Positions 7,980-16,823 are shown, counted from the stretch's first letter. The stretch is 64,000 bases of DNA from Nostoc foliaceum FACHB-393 (GCF_014698505.1 NZ_JACJTD010000004.1:62001-126000), one strand, 5' to 3'. Program-made: numbers and translations. Notes: generated from the sequence alone by a model not told the origin.

Positions 7980-9779
7980 CTACTTATCATTTTGAAGAAC
8001 CATTGTGTCTGGTGCACCCAGTTGCAGGGCATAGAGGTTCGCATAGACACCTTGCTGATTGATCAGTTCGGCGTGAGTACCCTGCTCGACAATTTCTCCC
8101 TGCTGAATTACTAATACCTGATCTGCCTGAGTAACTGTACTGAGACGGTGGGCAATCACGAAGCTGGTACGACCTTGCAGCAAGCGAGCGATCGCAGTTT
8201 GTACTAGCGCTTCTGTACGCGTGTCAATGCTGCTGGTGGCTTCATCGAGAATCAGAATTCGGGGGTTAATCAACACCGCACGGGCAATACTGATTAGTTG
8301 TCGCTGTCCCTGGCTCAAGGGCGCTCCTCGTTCACCCAATTGAGTTGTATAACCCTGTGGAAGTGAGGTAATGAACTCATGCACATTTGCCAACTGTGCA
8401 GCCTCTTCGATATCAGCTTGGGTAGCATGGGCAGCGCCAAAGGCTATGTTTTCGGCGACGGTGCCAGTGAACAGAATATTGTCTTGCAGGACGATGCCAA
8501 TTTGTCGCCGCAGACTTGCTTGAGTAACGCTACGCACATCAATATCATCAATTTTCACTGCACCGCCAGATACATCATAGAAGCGCAAAATCAAGTTAAT
8601 AATTGTACTTTTTCCCGAACCGGTCGGCCCTACTAATGCAACCATCTGCCCTGGATAGGCGTGCAAATTCACTCCTTTGAGAACCAATTGATCTGGGTTG
8701 TAGCCAAACTTAACATTCTCAAATGTCACCTCCCCCTGAATGGGCGGCATTTCTGTCGCATCGGGTGCGTCTTGGAGTTGTGACGGTTCATCTAGCAATA
8801 GAAAGATTCGCTCTAATCCGGCAAAGGCAGATTGAGCTTGGGTGTAAAACTGGCTGAGAATTTGAATCGGCCGGAAGAACTGCTGTACGTAAAGTAAAAA
8901 GGATGTCACCACACCCACTGTTGCAGCTCCGGTGACCGCAAGATAGCCACCATAGGCCAGCACGCCTGCTGTTGCGAGTGTGTTGAGAAAATCGATGGAG
9001 GGTAAAAAGGCAGAAGTAATTGCCACAGCCTCGACGTTGGCATCACGATTAGCAGCGTTGAGAGTGTCAAATTCTTCAATATTCATCTGTACACGATTAA
9101 ATGCCTGTGCTTCTCGGACGCTGCCAATATCTTCTTCCAACTTGGCGGAAAGCTCCCCAATGGTTTGTCGGGTGACACGAAATCTGGCTCTTGCCCAACG
9201 TGCAAACAAGCTTGTGGTAAAAATCATCAGTGGTACAACCAGATTGCTCAACAAACCGAGTTGCAGGTTGATTGAGAGCATCGCAATGATGATGCCGATC
9301 AAACTGAAAGTGTTGCCCAGCATTTGCGCGATCGTCAGACCAAATGCCTGATTTACAGTATTGACATCATTCAGCAGGCGGCTCATTAAATCGCCCGCTT
9401 CACTGCGATCAAAAAAGCTGAGGGGCAAACTTTGGATTTTAATGAAAATGTCTTGTCTCAGTTGAGCCAGCAATCGCTGCATAATCCAGCCGACTCGAAT
9501 AATTTGACCCCGGATTGCTAAAACGCCAAGTCCGTAGTTTAGTGCTAGTAGCCCTAATAACAGTAGCAGTCCTTGCAAATTTCCTTGTGCAATCAGACGA
9601 TCAATCGACCAACCGAGGAAAAACGGCCCAATTGCCTGGGTGACAGCACCAATAAATACTAATGTCAGGGCGATGGGAATTTCTTTGCGATAGAGTAGCA
9701 GATATTGCAAAAAGCGTCGCAGGGTGGAAATTTGCTGACTCGCCTGCTCAGATGCAACAATGGGAACTGTGCTTCTCAT
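7980..9779 (-). CDS. ABC exporter half-transporter, subunit with canonical ATPase site
   Basis: A 599-residue type IV ABC exporter: six membrane helices (about 35-320), then a nucleotide-binding domain with Walker A GPTGSGKST, signature LSQGQ and Walker B LILDEATSSID with the catalytic Glu. The start ATG overlaps the stop of the upstream gene by four bases, so the two are co-translated and almost certainly form a heterodimer. The signature Gly is replaced by Gln (LSQGQ rather than LSGGQ), while the partner lacks the catalytic Glu; this pairing is typical of heterodimeric exporters with one degenerate site. The likely substrates are drugs or lipids; none can be read from the sequence. Confidence 0.93.
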   Translation of the reverse strand: MRSTVPIVASEQASQQISTLRRFLQYLLLYRKEIPIALTLVFIGAVTQAIGPFFLGWSIDRLIAQGNLQGLLLLLGLLALNYGLGVLAIRGQIIRVGWIMQRLLAQLRQDIFIKIQSLPLSFFDRSEAGDLMSRLLNDVNTVNQAFGLTIAQMLGNTFSLIGIIIAMLSINLQLGLLSNLVVPLMIFTTSLFARWARARFRVTRQTIGELSAKLEEDIGSVREAQAFNRVQMNIEEFDTLNAANRDANVEAVAITSAFLPSIDFLNTLATAGVLAYGGYLAVTGAATVGVVTSFLLYVQQFFRPIQILSQFYTQAQSAFAGLERIFLLLDEPSQLQDAPDATEMPPIQGEVTFENVKFGYNPDQLVLKGVNLHAYPGQMVALVGPTGSGKSTIINLILRFYDVSGGAVKIDDIDVRSVTQASLRRQIGIVLQDNILFTGTVAENIAFGAAHATQADIEEAAQLANVHEFITSLPQGYTTQLGERGAPLSQGQRQLISIARAVLINPRILILDEATSSIDTRTEALVQTAIARLLQGRTSFVIAHRLSTVTQADQVLVIQQGEIVEQGTHAELINQQGVYANLYALQLGAPDTMVLQNDK

Positions 9780-11554
9780 TTTTTCTCCTTCGGCTTTACT
9801 TGAGATTCCAAAATCACACCGTAGAGCGGGCTGGTTTGCATCAATTCCTCGTGGGTGCCTTGTGCCACCAATCGTCCTTTATCCATGAGAAAAATGCGAT
9901 CGGCATTCTTTACAGTGCTAATGCGTTGAGCTACTACAAAAGTTGTACAAGCTTTTTGGCGCATTAAGCCATCTAGTTCGGCTTGAATCTGGGCAGCTGT
10001 TTGGGCATCTACAGCCGAGGTACTATCGTCCAAAATTAGAATACTGTAATCGGTCAGTAAGGTACGAGCGATCGCAATTCTTTGTTTTTGCCCACCAGAT
10101 AAGCCCACGCCCCGTTCACCTACAATCGTCTCGTAGCCATTGGGTAAACCGATAATAAAATCGTGCATTTGGGCAGTTTTTGCAACCTGAATCACCTCAT
10201 CTAGAGTTGCATCGGGTTTGGCGTAGGCAATATTTTCGCGGATTGTGCCAGAGAAGAGGGTGGTTTCCTGAAATACAATACCAATCCGCGATCTGAGGCT
10301 TTTGAGGGTGAAACCTTTGACATCTCGTCCGTCAATGCGAACTGCTCCCCCTGTGACATCGTAAAAGCGGGCAAGCAAGTTCATAATTGTGCTTTTCCCG
10401 GAACCAGTCATCCCTAAAACGGCGATTAGCTCTTTGGGCTTTGTTTCAAAGGAAACTTCTTTGAGAGTTTCGGTGCTGGCTCCTGGATAGCGAAAGGAAA
10501 CATTTTCAAAGGTGATTCTACCAACACAGGTTTCAAATAGGACAGCACCAGGGCAATCACGAATTTCTACCTCCGCATCTACAACTTCGTAGACACGTTC
10601 GGCGGAAGCAGCTGATTGAGCGATCGCAGGTGCAGCAAATCCAATCAACAAAATTGGTTGGAGAATCAAGGCTAGGTAGGAGTTAAACGCCACCAGTTCG
10701 CCAATGGAGAACCGATTTCCAATCACTTGCGCTCCCCCGTAGCCGAAAACTGCCAGTGTTACCAAGTTACTCACCAAAAAGATAAACGGGAAGGTATTAT
10801 GGATGGCGCTAATGGTCTTCATGTTTGCCCTGACTAGACCATCATTTAGGGTCGTGTAACGCGACCTTTCGGTTGATTCCCGTACAAACGCTTTCACCAC
10901 CCGTATTCCTAGTAAGTTCTCTTGCAATACAGCATTGAGGTCGCTTAGTTGCTCTTGTACTTGCCGAAAAAGTTTGTTATTCCGAGTGACAAATTGTGCC
11001 ATCAACCATGCAGCGATAGGCACTGATGTTAGCGTAATCAGTGCTAGTTCCCAGTTCATCACCAGCAAAATTACCGAAATACTCACCAATGTTACAAGTG
11101 AACCAATAACCTGAATTAAGCTAGTGCCCACAAAGGTACGGATCTGCTCAATATCGCTAGTGACACGGGTTAACAGTTGGGAAGTCTGCGCTTGGTCATG
11201 ATAACTGAAACTGAGATTTTGAATTTTGCTGAAAATTTTGTTTCGCAAGTCATAGGCTACACCTTGAGACACTGCTTCTGCTAAATAGCTTTGTCCAAAG
11301 TTAAATACACCACGAGCGATCGCGGCGAGTACCATCCAGGCGGCGCTATATAGCACAATTTGTAAGTTTTGTTTGATGATGCCCTGATCAATTCCCCACC
11401 GAAATAGTTGTGGGGTAACTGCGTTTGCGATCGTCAACAACAACAGGCTGACTAATGCTCCCAGCGAAGTCCATCGGTAAGTGCTTAAACTCTTAAGCAC
11501 GCGCTGGATTGACTGTATCGACGAAGTTTCCTGGAGTTCTGGTTGCTGAACCAC
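9776..11554 (-). CDS. ABC exporter half-transporter, subunit with degenerate Walker B
   Basis: A 592-residue partner of the next gene. It has six membrane helices (about 30-310) and a nucleotide-binding domain with Walker A GMTGSGKST, an intact signature LSGGQ and Walker B LILDDSTSAVD, in which Asp stands where the catalytic Glu should be. Together with the partner's altered signature motif this predicts one catalytic and one degenerate ATP site. Translation starts at a GTG (11554), about ten bases after AGGGG; no ATG is close. The first gene of a two-gene operon reading toward lower coordinates. Confidence 0.93.
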   Translation of the reverse strand: MVQQPELQETSSIQSIQRVLKSLSTYRWTSLGALVSLLLLTIANAVTPQLFRWGIDQGIIKQNLQIVLYSAAWMVLAAIARGVFNFGQSYLAEAVSQGVAYDLRNKIFSKIQNLSFSYHDQAQTSQLLTRVTSDIEQIRTFVGTSLIQVIGSLVTLVSISVILLVMNWELALITLTSVPIAAWLMAQFVTRNNKLFRQVQEQLSDLNAVLQENLLGIRVVKAFVRESTERSRYTTLNDGLVRANMKTISAIHNTFPFIFLVSNLVTLAVFGYGGAQVIGNRFSIGELVAFNSYLALILQPILLIGFAAPAIAQSAASAERVYEVVDAEVEIRDCPGAVLFETCVGRITFENVSFRYPGASTETLKEVSFETKPKELIAVLGMTGSGKSTIMNLLARFYDVTGGAVRIDGRDVKGFTLKSLRSRIGIVFQETTLFSGTIRENIAYAKPDATLDEVIQVAKTAQMHDFIIGLPNGYETIVGERGVGLSGGQKQRIAIARTLLTDYSILILDDSTSAVDAQTAAQIQAELDGLMRQKACTTFVVAQRISTVKNADRIFLMDKGRLVAQGTHEELMQTSPLYGVILESQVKPKEKK

Positions 11555-11715
11555 TGGAATTTACCCCTGTATCTTTGGAAAATTATCTCGCACTTTGATT
11601 GTAAAAAACCAATTGGCCAGTTGAGAGTGCTCTATATCTCTGTTAAGCTCATCCCACACCTAAAAGGGGATGGAATTTCACGTTAACTGTGACTGTTAAC
11701 CGTCAACCGTCATCA

Positions 11716-11783
11716 GTTAACGGCGGCGGGGCGGCTATCCCGAACACCCCAAAAAGCAAGTGGGCTTCCCGCCGCCTTGGTGA
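11716..11783 (+). repeat. Structured repeat upstream of the EgtD-like gene (copy B)
   Basis: Near-identical to 6341-6408, with the same GGCGGC/GCCGCC pairing and the same CCCCAAAAAGCAAGTGGG core. It ends 99 bp before the likely start codon at 11883 and lies on the same strand as that gene, as copy A does for trxA. Confidence 0.7.
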
Positions 11784-11882
11784 AAACTCCGAATTCTGGG
11801 ACAACAGTATGGGAAAATACCTCTTTGGCAAGCATTGCGGCTAATCCATTTAAATATTGAAGAAAACCAAAGAACAAGAATA

Positions 11883-12944
11883 ATGGCTCAAAATTTTCAT
11901 AGCAATTCCCAACTTCCCTCGGATATGTCAACTGCTATCAATTGCACAGCAAAGCCAAGTTCTGAGTTCTACTCTATTTTTTCTGAAGAAGAAGTTTTAG
12001 GGATAATTCATGCATTAGAAGTCAGGCGAGAAATCCCTCTAAAGTATTCTTATAAAGGTAGAGGTGCAAAAATCTGGGACGATTTTTATCTAAGATACAT
12101 TATTCCTACATGGTATCGAAGATCGAATGTAGAAATTGATCTTTTAAAGGACAACTTTAAATACTTGAATGACAATATTCAAAGTGGTAAAAAAATAAAT
12201 ATTGTAGACGTTGGTGCAGGAAATTCATATCCAGTTAAAAATTTTATTCAAAAACTTAATAAATTGGGAAAGGTTAATAAATATCTTGCTTTAGATATTA
12301 GCGAAGAATTGCTTCATTTATCTAGAAATAATTTTACAAAGTGGTTTCCTCTTATCGAGTTCATCAGTTCCACAATTGATATAGAAAATAGTTGTGTACC
12401 CAAAGAATTATTCCAAAATGAAACTGGTATTGAAATTGACGACGCAGCAAAAATCTTTTTCCACTTAGGTGTTACCATCGGTAATCATCAAAATAGAGAT
12501 GAGGTACTAAAAAACTTTAGAGATAGCATGGGAAAAAATGACTTTTTGGTATTCACCAATGAAACTGGTTCTAACTCTAAATGGGATGGAAACGTCAGAG
12601 GTGGCTGCAAGTATCACGTAGAAGAAATATATGGATGGGTTAAAAGCAAGATTGGGATTAAGTCTGAAGATTGTGAATTGGTAAGAAAGTATGATTTAAA
12701 AACAGATAGTATAGTTGCTAATATGAAACTTCTTCATAATTACACTATAAACTTCAGTCGGATGGGGATAGATAAAAAGATTGAAATCTTTGAAGGTGAA
12801 GAAATTACTATTTGGCGACATCATAAGTATGAAATCCCTAAACTTTTGCAAGAACTAGAACGTTCTGGACTGCAACTTGTCCACTATAGTATTGACAAAT
12901 ACAAATCACATATTATGGTGATTTGTAAGGTTGCCAGTAACTAA
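11883..12944 (+). CDS. EgtD-like SAM-dependent methyltransferase
   Basis: About 353 residues from the ATG at 11883. The SAM-binding motif VDVGAGNSYPVKNFI (about 110-124), the YLALDISEELL acidic motif and FFHLGVTIGNHQNRDE (about 195-210) match the histidine-specific methyltransferase domain family that includes EgtD, the first enzyme of ergothioneine synthesis. No EgtB-like sulfoxide synthase is next to it, so the substrate may differ. The gene is AT-rich compared with its neighbours and lies alone between repeats, which is compatible with transfer. The frame extends 16 codons upstream; the ATG at 11883 is preferred because it matches the usual protein start better. Confidence 0.82.
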   Translation: MAQNFHSNSQLPSDMSTAINCTAKPSSEFYSIFSEEEVLGIIHALEVRREIPLKYSYKGRGAKIWDDFYLRYIIPTWYRRSNVEIDLLKDNFKYLNDNIQSGKKINIVDVGAGNSYPVKNFIQKLNKLGKVNKYLALDISEELLHLSRNNFTKWFPLIEFISSTIDIENSCVPKELFQNETGIEIDDAAKIFFHLGVTIGNHQNRDEVLKNFRDSMGKNDFLVFTNETGSNSKWDGNVRGGCKYHVEEIYGWVKSKIGIKSEDCELVRKYDLKTDSIVANMKLLHNYTINFSRMGIDKKIEIFEGEEITIWRHHKYEIPKLLQELERSGLQLVHYSIDKYKSHIMVICKVASN

Positions 12945-13000
12945 CCTTTTTAATTAGACTTTCTCTGTCATCTGCAAATCAGTAAACCTAAAGCACATTG

Positions 13001-13120
13001 GTTATAACTCAATACGGTTCAGTTAAGCGCTACTGGTATAGAATTTTGGGTTTTCGAGACCCGATAAATCGCCGTCTCTACAATTTTTTTGGTCTTATCT
13101 GAACTGTATTGGGTTATAAC
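13001..13120. mobile_element. Miniature inverted-repeat element, 120 bp
   Basis: The terminal inverted repeats are 27 bases long with three mismatches: the left end begins GTTATAACTCAATACGG, and the right end, read inversely, begins GTTATAACCCAATACAG. The interior has no open frame. It looks like a non-autonomous transposable element. Confidence 0.7.
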
Positions 13121-13160
13121 TTATACCGTTTCTTGGTGAAGCTGGATATATTTACCCCCC

Positions 13161-13330
13161 GGCTATGGTGTACACACAAGTCTTTTAACATTGCCCCACA
13201 AGCTTTTGATCCTCCCAACCCCCCGATAAATTGGGGGGCAAAAGCCCTTCAAAGTCCCCCTTAAAAAGGGAGATTTAGGGGGATCTTCAACGATTTTGAT
13301 TTTATACAAAGATGTGTGTACACCGTAGCC
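13161..13330. mobile_element. Miniature inverted-repeat element, 170 bp
   Basis: The ends GGCTATGGTGTACACACA and, inversely, GGCTACGGTGTACACACA differ at one of 18 positions. Inside are smaller palindromes (CCCCCC...GGGGGG and CCCCCTTAAAAAGGG). One end of the same family appears near 62314-62331, beside similar inner palindromes. Confidence 0.7.
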
Positions 13331-13519
13331 GATGCCTTGGGGGGACTACAGGGGGTCTTTTTATGTGCGTCTTCATACAGAATTGGTATTACATACAATG
13401 ATGGCAGCCAATAGAATTTTCTAGGTCTTTTAGCGAAAACTTTTCTCGTCCGAATCTCAAATGGTGTCAAATATTTCTGATGATGCTTAAAAATCAGTTT
13501 GACTGAGCTTGTGTATCAA

Positions 13520-13732
13520 TTAAATGTACATCAAACGCGGTCTAGGCTGAGGAATTGAACGCCCTAAATCCTTAGCAGTTTCTATCCATTCCTGCATAAC
13601 TAATTCTACATTATGCAGAGCTTCTTGATAAGTATCACCGTCAGCAGCGCAGCCGGGTAATTCTGGTACTTCAGCAATAAAGGCTTGATCTAATTCACTC
13701 CAGTAGAGAATAATTTCATAGCGAAACATCAT
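13520..13732 (-). CDS. hicB: HicB-family antitoxin
   Basis: A 70-residue protein with the partial RNase-H-like fold of HicB: YEIILYWSELDQAFIAEVPELPGCAADGDT (about 4-33), then EALHNVELVMQEWIETA. HicB neutralises HicA and often represses the operon; this short form lacks a separate DNA-binding domain. Its start overlaps the end of the upstream hicA by 17 bases, so the pair is translationally coupled. Confidence 0.88.
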   Translation of the reverse strand: MMFRYEIILYWSELDQAFIAEVPELPGCAADGDTYQEALHNVELVMQEWIETAKDLGRSIPQPRPRLMYI

Positions 13733-13982
13733 TTTTACTTCCTAGCTTATACTTGAGAATTACTGCACGAATTTGTTTAATTTGATAGCTTTTGGCTTTT
13801 CCCTTCTTATGTTGCAGATTCAATATTTCCTCAACATCGGCTTTGATAAAAATACGATGATCGCCACGAATCCGTTCATCAAAGCCTAGTGTATATAAGA
13901 GTTGCCACAGTTGGGCGAAAGGGATGTCTGTATCAGAAGTCCCAGAGAGGATCTTTTCTAAGAGTTTGTCTTGCTGACTCAC
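13716..13982 (-). CDS. hicA: HicA-family toxin
   Basis: An 88-residue protein. The segment GFDERIRGDHRIFIKADVEE (about 33-52) corresponds to the HicA core with its conserved histidine (GDH here instead of GSH), followed by the Tyr/Gln-rich KSYQIKQIRAVI end. HicA enzymes cleave mRNA on or off the ribosome. The toxin gene precedes its antitoxin, the usual order for this family. The N-terminal 30 residues are longer than in minimal HicA proteins. Confidence 0.82.
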   Translation of the reverse strand: MSQQDKLLEKILSGTSDTDIPFAQLWQLLYTLGFDERIRGDHRIFIKADVEEILNLQHKKGKAKSYQIKQIRAVILKYKLGSKNDVSL

Positions 13983-14246
13983 GTTTTTATGGCTGTCTTA
14001 ATGCTTCTATAGTCTCATATTTATTTAAAATCAGGGTATACAGGAGCAAAAAGAGAGATGTGTTCCTGAGTCAAAGCATCAAACGTAGACGCATAGCGGC
14101 TTGTCGTTAGACATCGCTTCTTTGTAAAATCAAAAAATGCATCTGTGTATATTTGACTTAAAGCACAGCTGTGCACCCCTAGGAGAATATATGTTCATCT
14201 GTGGTTAATGATTTTTTTTGTACTTGATCTGTGCGGTAACTGCTAT

Positions 14247-14318
14247 ATGTCTAATTATCAAAAAGTACTACAGCAAGGCTAAAGCATGACTCCTGAGGAA
14301 CAAAAAATTAGAAGATAG
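14247..14318 (+). pseudogene. Ghost copy of the VapB-type antitoxin at 18761
   Basis: Read from the ATG at 14247, the sequence gives MSNYQKVLQQG, a stop, then SMTPEEQK, against MSNYQEVLLQAQSLTPEEQV in the intact gene. After about 24 codons the similarity ends. A 22-base block (TGTGTATATTTGACTTAAAG and two bases before it) precedes both copies: at 14142-14163 here and at 18713-18734 for the intact gene. No toxin partner remains here. The rest of the 13983-14469 gap shows nothing else. Confidence 0.75.
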
Positions 14319-14469
14319 TAAACTTGCACAACCAATGAGTGTTTACTCAAATTTACAAGTGATATAGGCAACTACAGAGGGCAAACTGTTTAGATTGCTC
14401 ATATCATAGGCTGAGGTATAAATCCATCTCAGTTAACGTTGAATATTGAGTAATAAATATTACACGAAT

Positions 14470-15240
14470 ATGAAGAACCAAATTTTAGCCATAGCTGCCT
14501 TTTTAACCACGATTAGTTTGACAACAAGCGTACAAGCAGCAAATTCTGAACACGTTAGACAGTTATTGGCTACCAAACAATGTCAAAACTGTGATTTGAC
14601 TAGTGCAGGTTTAGTGATGGCTGACTTATCTGGAGCCAATTTGAGCGGTGCTAATCTCACAGGTGCTAACCTCAGCCGGGCAAACTTGAGCGGCGCAGAT
14701 TTGCGGGGTGCAAACTTGAGTGGTGCTAGTTTATTTGGTGTTAACCTGAGCCAAGCTAAATTTAGTGGGGCAAATTTGGCGGGTGCTGATTTGAGAAATG
14801 CCTATTTAGCAAATGCAGAACTGACTGGTGCTTACTTGAATGGGACTAACTTCCAAGGTGCAGTTGGTATACCATCACAAATTGCTTCACCAGAAGAATT
14901 TTATACTTTGGGTGTAGCAGAAGCACAAAAAGGCAACCAACAGCAAGCAATTAATTATTTTAATCAAGCGATCGCTATTAAACCAGAATATGCGGGTGCT
15001 TATTTAGCTCGTGGTGTTGCTCGTTACCAAGTATTAGATAGACAAGGTGCATTCCAAGATGCCCAAGTTGCTGAAAAATTGTTTACATCCCAAAACAACA
15101 GCCTTGGAACACAAACAGCCCAAGCTTTTATTAAAGAACTGCAAACGCCCGTAAATGAGAAGGTAAGCGCTGGCAGCCCCAGTTTTGTTGACTTTTTAGG
15201 AAGTCTAGGCTCAGTATTGCTCCAGTTCTTCCCTTTTTAA
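14470..15240 (+). CDS. Secreted pentapeptide-repeat protein with TPR
   Basis: About 256 residues from the ATG at 14470. A signal peptide (hydrophobic core 5-20, cleavage after VQA) is followed by a Cys pair (CQNC) and about 18 pentapeptide repeats of the A(D/N)LSG type (about 45-135), which fold as a right-handed quadrilateral helix. Then come one or two TPR-like motifs (EEFYTLGVAEAQKGNQQQAI, and GAYLARGVARYQV) and a hydrophobic C-terminus. The protein is probably periplasmic or thylakoid-lumenal. Pentapeptide-repeat proteins are abundant in cyanobacteria; the function of most is unknown. Confidence 0.88.
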   Translation: MKNQILAIAAFLTTISLTTSVQAANSEHVRQLLATKQCQNCDLTSAGLVMADLSGANLSGANLTGANLSRANLSGADLRGANLSGASLFGVNLSQAKFSGANLAGADLRNAYLANAELTGAYLNGTNFQGAVGIPSQIASPEEFYTLGVAEAQKGNQQQAINYFNQAIAIKPEYAGAYLARGVARYQVLDRQGAFQDAQVAEKLFTSQNNSLGTQTAQAFIKELQTPVNEKVSAGSPSFVDFLGSLGSVLLQFFPF

Positions 15241-15269
15241 GAGTGATTGAAACAACAGAGGGATAATAA

Positions 15270-15296
15270 CAAATGACAAATGACAAATAACAAATG
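15270..15296. repeat. Heptameric tandem repeat (AATGACA/AATAACA)
   Basis: Four imperfect copies run up to the tenA start codon, as the similar array does at trpA. Confidence 0.75.
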
Positions 15297-15917
15297 ACTT
15301 TATCTCAAGAATTATGGGCTGCAAATCAAGACTTAGCCCAAGCTTGCCTAGAGCATCCTTTCGTTCAAGGCATTGGCGATGGTACTCTTGAGCAAGCTAA
15401 ATTTGCTTACTACGTAGGGCAAGATGCTTTTTTTTTAGAAGCTTTTGCCCGTGCGTACAGTATTGCCGCAGCTAAAGCACCAGACTGGTTAGGTTTCACC
15501 ACATTTCATAACCTAGTTAGTGGAGTTTTAGAAGAACTACGGTTACATAGTGGCTATGCTTCCCAGTGGGGAGTCAATTTGCATTCCGTGGAACCCGCAT
15601 CTGCCACCCGCCGCTATACTGACTTTTTGTTAGCAACTGCTTGGGGTGGAGATGTGGGTTTAACTGCTGCGGCGATGTCTCCCTGTATGCGTTTGTATGC
15701 CTTTTTGGGAGAAAAGTTAGCTGCTAACGGCATTCCTAATCATCTATATGCAGACTGGATTCGTACTTATAGCAGCGCAGATTTTCAACCACTAACGCAA
15801 CAATTAGAAAATTTGGTTGATAATTATGCCGCTACCAATTCTGTTGTGCATTCAACCTATCGTTATGCGATGTTTTGCGAACGCGACTTTTTTCAGGCTG
15901 CGTGGATTTTGGAGTAA
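15294..15917 (+). CDS. tenA: TenA/THI-4 family aminopyrimidine aminohydrolase
   Basis: A 207-residue all-helical protein of the TenA family, which hydrolyses aminopyrimidine to the thiamine precursor HMP, or thiamine itself, in the cytoplasm. The family positions are visible: YYVGQDAFFLEAFARAY (about 39-55), LEELRLHSGYA (about 83), the catalytic-Cys segment AAAMSPCMRLYAFLGEKLA (about 126-144) and YADWIRTYSS (about 150). The presence of the Cys puts it in the Cys-type (TenA_C) group, associated with thiamine salvage. No other thiamine gene or THI-box riboswitch was seen next to it. Confidence 0.92.
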   Translation: MTLSQELWAANQDLAQACLEHPFVQGIGDGTLEQAKFAYYVGQDAFFLEAFARAYSIAAAKAPDWLGFTTFHNLVSGVLEELRLHSGYASQWGVNLHSVEPASATRRYTDFLLATAWGGDVGLTAAAMSPCMRLYAFLGEKLAANGIPNHLYADWIRTYSSADFQPLTQQLENLVDNYAATNSVVHSTYRYAMFCERDFFQAAWILE

Positions 15918-15986
15918 GGTAGCACAACTAGCTGTGCTACCACATTAACTTAACGAATAATAGTTGCCCTATTAAGTAAAATAAAC

Positions 15987-16412
15987 TTAGACATTGCTTA
16001 AGCGGCCTTTGCCGTTAGTTGCAGTTTGGGTGGGTTGAGTTGTGGGAACCGCAACAACTGAAGGAACTTGTGAAATAGATTTTTGACTAGTACTCCGCTT
16101 TCGGGTAGAGCCGCCTGCCTTTGAATACTCCATGCTGTTTCTACCGTAGACAGTCGCAACTCCAGTAAGCATCCTTTCAGACAGTTCCGAGAGTGTTTGC
16201 TCCATCTGAGTTATCGTCTTACGGGATTCCTCAAGATTAGACAAAAGCGTATTATGAGCTTCTAGCGTGGCACGGGTATTATCGATAAGGTGGGTGTAAG
16301 CCTCAATGCTTAGTCCATGACCTAAATCTAGATTTCCATTGATGGATTTAAGCAGGGCGAGACGGCGTTGAGCTTTGTCTACAGCAGCAGAACCGCGAGT
16401 TTTTAAAGACAT
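15987..16412 (-). CDS. Hypothetical coiled-coil protein
   Basis: A 141-residue soluble protein with a helical N-terminal two thirds (heptad-like Leu/Met spacing, about 15-80) and a Ser/Thr/Pro-rich basic tail. The segment DLGHGLSIEAYTHLIDNTRA is distinctive, but I cannot name a family. An ATG start with AGGA upstream. Probably a cyanobacterial lineage protein. Confidence 0.7.
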   Translation of the reverse strand: MSLKTRGSAAVDKAQRRLALLKSINGNLDLGHGLSIEAYTHLIDNTRATLEAHNTLLSNLEESRKTITQMEQTLSELSERMLTGVATVYGRNSMEYSKAGGSTRKRSTSQKSISQVPSVVAVPTTQPTQTATNGKGRLSNV

Positions 16413-16573
16413 GGGAGATATTCCTGGAATACTTCTATTTCAAGATACTGGCGTTTTCTTCTGCGTGATAAGAGTAATTTTATGGATTTAATTTAGACCT
16501 AGGATTCAAAATTTACTATGTGTTTTTACTTATTAATTTGTATCTGTCTCTTGTTTGGGGATAAACGCAATTA

Positions 16574-16823
16574 GCAAATGCGATCGCTCAACAAGCAAAT
16601 GCGATCGCCGAACAAGCAAATGTTGTCGCCAAACAAGCAAATGCGATCGCTCAACAAGCAAATGCTGTCGCCCAACAAGCAAATGCGATCGCTCAACAAG
16701 CAAATGCGATCGCTCAACAAGCAAATGCGATCGCTCAACAAGCAAATGCGATCGCCAAACAAGCAAATGCTGTCGCCAAACAAGCAAATGCGATCGCCAA
16801 ACAAGCAAATGCGATCGCTCAAA
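16574..16823. repeat. 21-bp tandem array built on the HIP1 octamer
   Basis: Twelve units of 21 bases, consensus GCAAATGCGATCGCTCAACA plus A, eight or nine of them with an intact HIP1 site GCGATCGC and the rest with GCTGTCGC or GTTGTCGC. All three forward frames stay open. The frame starting at 16574 encodes the heptad ANAIAQQ, with unit changes that are silent or conservative (Ile/Val, Gln/Glu/Lys); it stays open to a TAG at 16911-16913 but has a stop just upstream and no start codon. The rest of 16413-17058 is AT-rich and empty. Confidence 0.93.

Noticed and set aside
13261-13470. 69-codon minus-strand frame
   Set aside because: It crosses the end of a miniature element and encodes repeat sequence.
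13889-14110. 73-codon plus-strand frame
   Set aside because: It is antisense to hicA for a third of its length and has no coding features.
16574-16823. CRISPR array
   Set aside because: Units are contiguous 21-mers without unique spacers, and no cas gene is present. The same holds for 62399-62630.
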